Below are positions 4,814-5,775 of a stretch of DNA of 5,775 bases, piece after piece. Where the stretch lies: positions 1 to 5,775 of the forward strand of contig JAIQGB010000295.1 in NCBI GenBank assembly GCA_020072905.1, in the 5' to 3' direction. The stretch comes from Terriglobia bacterium (GTDB taxonomy: Bacteria > Acidobacteriota > Terriglobia > UBA7540). Both the position numbers and the translations under genes were made by a program. Under the pieces are notes generated by a model. It ran no database searches and was not told where the DNA came from. It saw only the letters and a list, made by a program, of their open reading frames with translations. Each line of letters begins with the position of its first letter. Position 1 is the first letter of the stretch.

Positions 4814-5545
4814 TCAGCGTGCTGTTAAGACGTCCGCAAAGTTGAAAAGCCCCTTCTTGCCCACCACCCACCTTGCCGCGTAGAGCGCGCCTTCGGCGAA
4901 GCCCTGCCGGCTGCGCGCCGTGTGGCGAAGGATGACCGTGTCGGCCTCCGAATCGAAGCCGAGTTCGTGGGTGCCGGGAAGGTATCCGGCCCGCACGCTC
5001 GCCACCGGCACGTCGCGGTCTTTGAAAGGCGGCTGAACTTGCCGCTGCAGTTCCAGCGCCGTGCCGGAAGGCGCATCCTTCTTGAACTTGTGATGTGATT
5101 CAGTGAGGTAGGGATCGTAAATCGGAAATCCCGCGAAGAGCTCAGCCGCTTGACGCGCCAGGCGATAGAAGAGTTGGACGCCGATGGAGAAATTCGCAGC
5201 GTAAACCATTCCGACGCCGTTCGCCTCGACGACCTTACGAACTTCGCCGAGATGCTGGTGCCAGCCTGTCGTCCCGACCACCAGATTGCAGCCCACCTGC
5301 GCCACACGCCGGATATTGTCGAGCGCCGCGTCGGGTGTGGTGAATTCGATGCAGACGTCCATGCCCTTGAAATTCTCCGCCGTGATGCCGGCGCCTCCGG
5401 TGTTCACGTCGATGTCCATGATGAGCCGGACCTCAAAGCCGCGCTGCGGCGCAAGCTGGGCAATCGTCCGGCCCATCTTGCCGTAGCCGAGAAGCGCGAG
5501 GTTAAGCGCTGTCGCACTGGAGGGAGTAGTTGCGGGGCTGCTCAT
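4814..5545 (-). CDS. dapB: 4-hydroxy-tetrahydrodipicolinate reductase (DapB)
   Basis: DapB reduces the DapA product with NAD(P)H to tetrahydrodipicolinate, the substrate of DapD. The 243-residue protein is at the short end of the family (about 240-275). After a Ser/Thr/Ala-rich lead of 12 residues comes the Rossmann loop LLGYGKMGR (18-26). The acidic D44 ends the second strand and likely contacts the adenosine ribose. GTTGW (91-95) and AANFSIG (116-122) follow. The catalytic signature ESHHKFKKDAPSGTA spans 149-163; H151 and K155 correspond to E. coli H159 and K163, and D157 to P159-S-G-T162 bind the substrate carboxylates. The end, GLFNFADVL (232-240), is the usual C-terminal motif. The ATG at 5545 has no clear SD. 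The Rossmann strand begins only at about residue 14, so a slightly shorter product cannot be excluded. Its leader contains a large heptamer-based hairpin, and hicB and dapA follow on the same strand. Confidence 0.96.
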   Translation of the reverse strand: MSSPATTPSSATALNLALLGYGKMGRTIAQLAPQRGFEVRLIMDIDVNTGGAGITAENFKGMDVCIEFTTPDAALDNIRRVAQVGCNLVVGTTGWHQHLGEVRKVVEANGVGMVYAANFSIGVQLFYRLARQAAELFAGFPIYDPYLTESHHKFKKDAPSGTALELQRQVQPPFKDRDVPVASVRAGYLPGTHELGFDSEADTVILRHTARSRQGFAEGALYAARWVVGKKGLFNFADVLTAR

Positions 5546-5565
5546 TTCTTAGTCAAAACAAGAAA

Positions 5566-5634
5566 GGATGAAGTATGAAGTATGAAGGCTGAAGCGGACG
5601 GGTTTTTTCATCCTTCATACTTCATCCTTCAGCC
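5566..5634. repeat. Heptamer-built 28-bp inverted repeat upstream of dapB
   Basis: The left arm (5566-5593) is four heptamers of consensus GTATGAA: GGATGAA, GTATGAA, GTATGAA, GGCTGAA. The right arm (5607-5634) is four of consensus TTCATCC: TTCATCC, TTCATAC, TTCATCC, TTCAGCC. The arms pair at 25 of 28 positions around a 13-nt loop. Read in the dapB direction, the stem is followed by TTTCTTGTTTT (5565-5555), which makes it terminator-like. It lies 21 bases upstream of the dapB ATG, so it could end transcription from further right or attenuate dapB. Confidence 0.75.
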
Positions 5635-5637
5635 TTA

Positions 5638-5672
5638 CCTGACACGTGCCACCCGACACCTGAAACCTAATA
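5638..5672. repeat. Second degenerate heptamer array (CCTGACA type)
   Basis: Five consecutive 7-base units read CCTGACA, CGTGCCA, CCCGACA, CCTGAAA, CCTAATA. They begin within a few bases of the end of the neighbouring hairpin but have a different consensus. No gene is supported in this stretch. The array is degenerate, so slippage is probably no longer frequent. Confidence 0.5.
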
Positions 5673-5680
5673 CGAACGCA

Positions 5681-5775
5681 TTAAGTTATGTTACAGAGCC
5701 GACGAATCTTGTTGGGGGACCACGAGCGCGTGGTCTTCTGGACGGTGGTCCAGACGTCCTCCAAAGTTTCAAACC
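5681..5775. other. Window-edge open frames with twin hairpins, strand undecided
   Basis: Two frames are open to the edge and share the same wobble positions, so GC at third positions cannot decide between them. On the minus strand a frame enters at the edge and ends with the TAA at 5683-5681, closing with SPNKIRRLCNIT; it would be the C-terminus of a gene upstream of dapB. On the plus strand an ATG at 5688 begins MLQSRRILLGDHERVVFW, without an SD, and would be a gene divergent from dapB. I recognise neither. The stretch also contains perfect hairpins at 5718-5735 (GACCACG/CGTGGTC) and 5737-5754 (TCTGGAC/GTCCAGA), each 7 bp with a 4-nt loop. Confidence 0.3.

Noticed and set aside
5566..5672. 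CRISPR array
   Set aside because: Units are 7 bases, directly adjacent and without spacers, and there are no cas genes.
5546..5680. Lysine riboswitch in the dapB leader
   Set aside because: The leader consists of heptamer repeats and one long stem; the multi-helix lysine aptamer with its conserved core is not visible.

Overview
The window carries a lysine/threonine (aspartate family) biosynthesis cluster on the minus strand. In transcription order, right to left, it runs dapB (5545-4814), a solo HicB-type antitoxin (4718-4470), dapA (4449-3547), a toxin-antitoxin island (3455-1923), dapD (1834-920) and the first 45 codons of a GHMP-family kinase, probably homoserine kinase thrB (135-1, cut by the window edge). 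One gene, a PilZ-domain protein, lies on the plus strand (385-858), convergent with dapD. The core genes are GC-rich; a spot count of row 1261-1320 in dapD gives 42 of 60 G+C. The gene order, the DapD type and the short heptamer repeats between genes suggest an Acidobacteriota member or a similar soil bacterium. That is inference from remembered family resemblance, not a search result.

Pathway logic: DapA condenses aspartate semialdehyde with pyruvate, DapB reduces the product to tetrahydrodipicolinate, and DapD succinylates it, so this is the succinylase route to meso-diaminopimelate and lysine. The kinase would serve the threonine branch that leaves from homoserine. No dapC, dapE, dapL or lysA is visible here.

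Accessory DNA interrupts this block twice. A HicB antitoxin without a visible HicA sits between dapB and dapA. A MazE-like/MazF pair followed by a large PIN-type nuclease sits between dapA and dapD. The antitoxin has a near-ideal sigma70 promoter whose expected transcription start falls on the A of its ATG (a leaderless mRNA), and an 18-bp imperfect palindrome sits inside the spacer and -10, as expected of an autorepressor site. The PIN gene has lower GC (32 of 60 in row 2401-2460), consistent with transfer.

Repeats are the other notable layer. A REP-like double-hairpin element is inserted in frame inside dapD and accounts for about 20-30 extra residues. A G-rich roughly 7-nt repeat overlaps the 3' end of hicB and encodes its Pro/Ser/Gly tail. 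Upstream of dapB, heptamer repeats form a 28-bp near-perfect hairpin followed directly by a second heptamer family. Beyond it, at the right edge, are two adjacent perfect 7-bp hairpins and two competing open frames that cannot be assigned.
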